DNA from: Betaproteobacteria bacterium
Lineage (GTDB): Bacteria > Pseudomonadota > Gammaproteobacteria > Burkholderiales > Rhodocyclaceae
Reading direction: 5' to 3'
NCBI GenBank assembly: GCA_016880375.1
Contig: JAEHDO010000161.1
Coordinates: 1-7,315 of the forward strand
DNA length: 7,315 nt
Both the position numbers and the translations under genes were made by a program. Of the stretch, positions 7,304 through 7,315 are shown piece after piece. Position 1 is the first letter of the stretch. Every line of letters begins with the position of its first letter. The notes beneath the pieces are model-generated. The model was not told the origin of the DNA and searched no databases. It was given only the letters and a program-made list of their open reading frames with translations.

Positions 7304-7315
7304 GCCCTGACCTTG

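Overview
The window is a conserved proteobacterial housekeeping block. Protein similarity to the family members I know, the moderately high GC content and the gene order clpX-lon-hupB-(tRNA-Val-tRNA-Asp)-ppiD converging on fabI all suggest a betaproteobacterium, possibly of the Rhodocyclales. The order-level placement is an inference from synteny and remembered protein sequences. No mobile element, CRISPR array, phage gene or foreign-looking segment is visible.

Layout from left to right. The 3' nine-tenths of fabI (enoyl-ACP reductase) runs rightwards off the left edge and ends at 713. A 28-bp perfect palindrome with a T-run follows, and probably terminates both fabI and the convergent ppiD. 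Everything from 800 to 7303 is on the minus strand. In transcription order (right to left) this is clpX, an intergenic region with a heat-shock-type promoter, lon, a strong hairpin terminator, a sigma70-type promoter, hupB, tRNA-Val(UAC), tRNA-Asp(GUC), an intrinsic terminator and ppiD.

Functionally this is a protein quality-control and nucleoid cluster. ClpX unfolds substrates for ClpP, whose gene probably lies just past the right edge. Lon is the second ATP-dependent protease. HU is a nucleoid protein and, in E. coli, a known Lon substrate. PpiD is a membrane-anchored periplasmic chaperone that acts at the exit of the Sec translocon. Transcription signals divide the cluster into lon (own sigma32-like promoter and terminator), hupB plus two tRNAs (own promoter, shared downstream terminator), and ppiD, which lacks an obvious promoter of its own.

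I found no undescribed system here. The points most worth a second look are local: a 16-bp perfect palindrome overlapping the lon start codon, a sigma32-like lon promoter, the apparent hupB-tRNA mixed transcription unit, a terminator only about 30 nt before the ppiD start codon, a G1-U72 wobble in tRNA-Val, and a PpiD whose parvulin domain keeps both active-site histidines that E. coli PpiD lacks.
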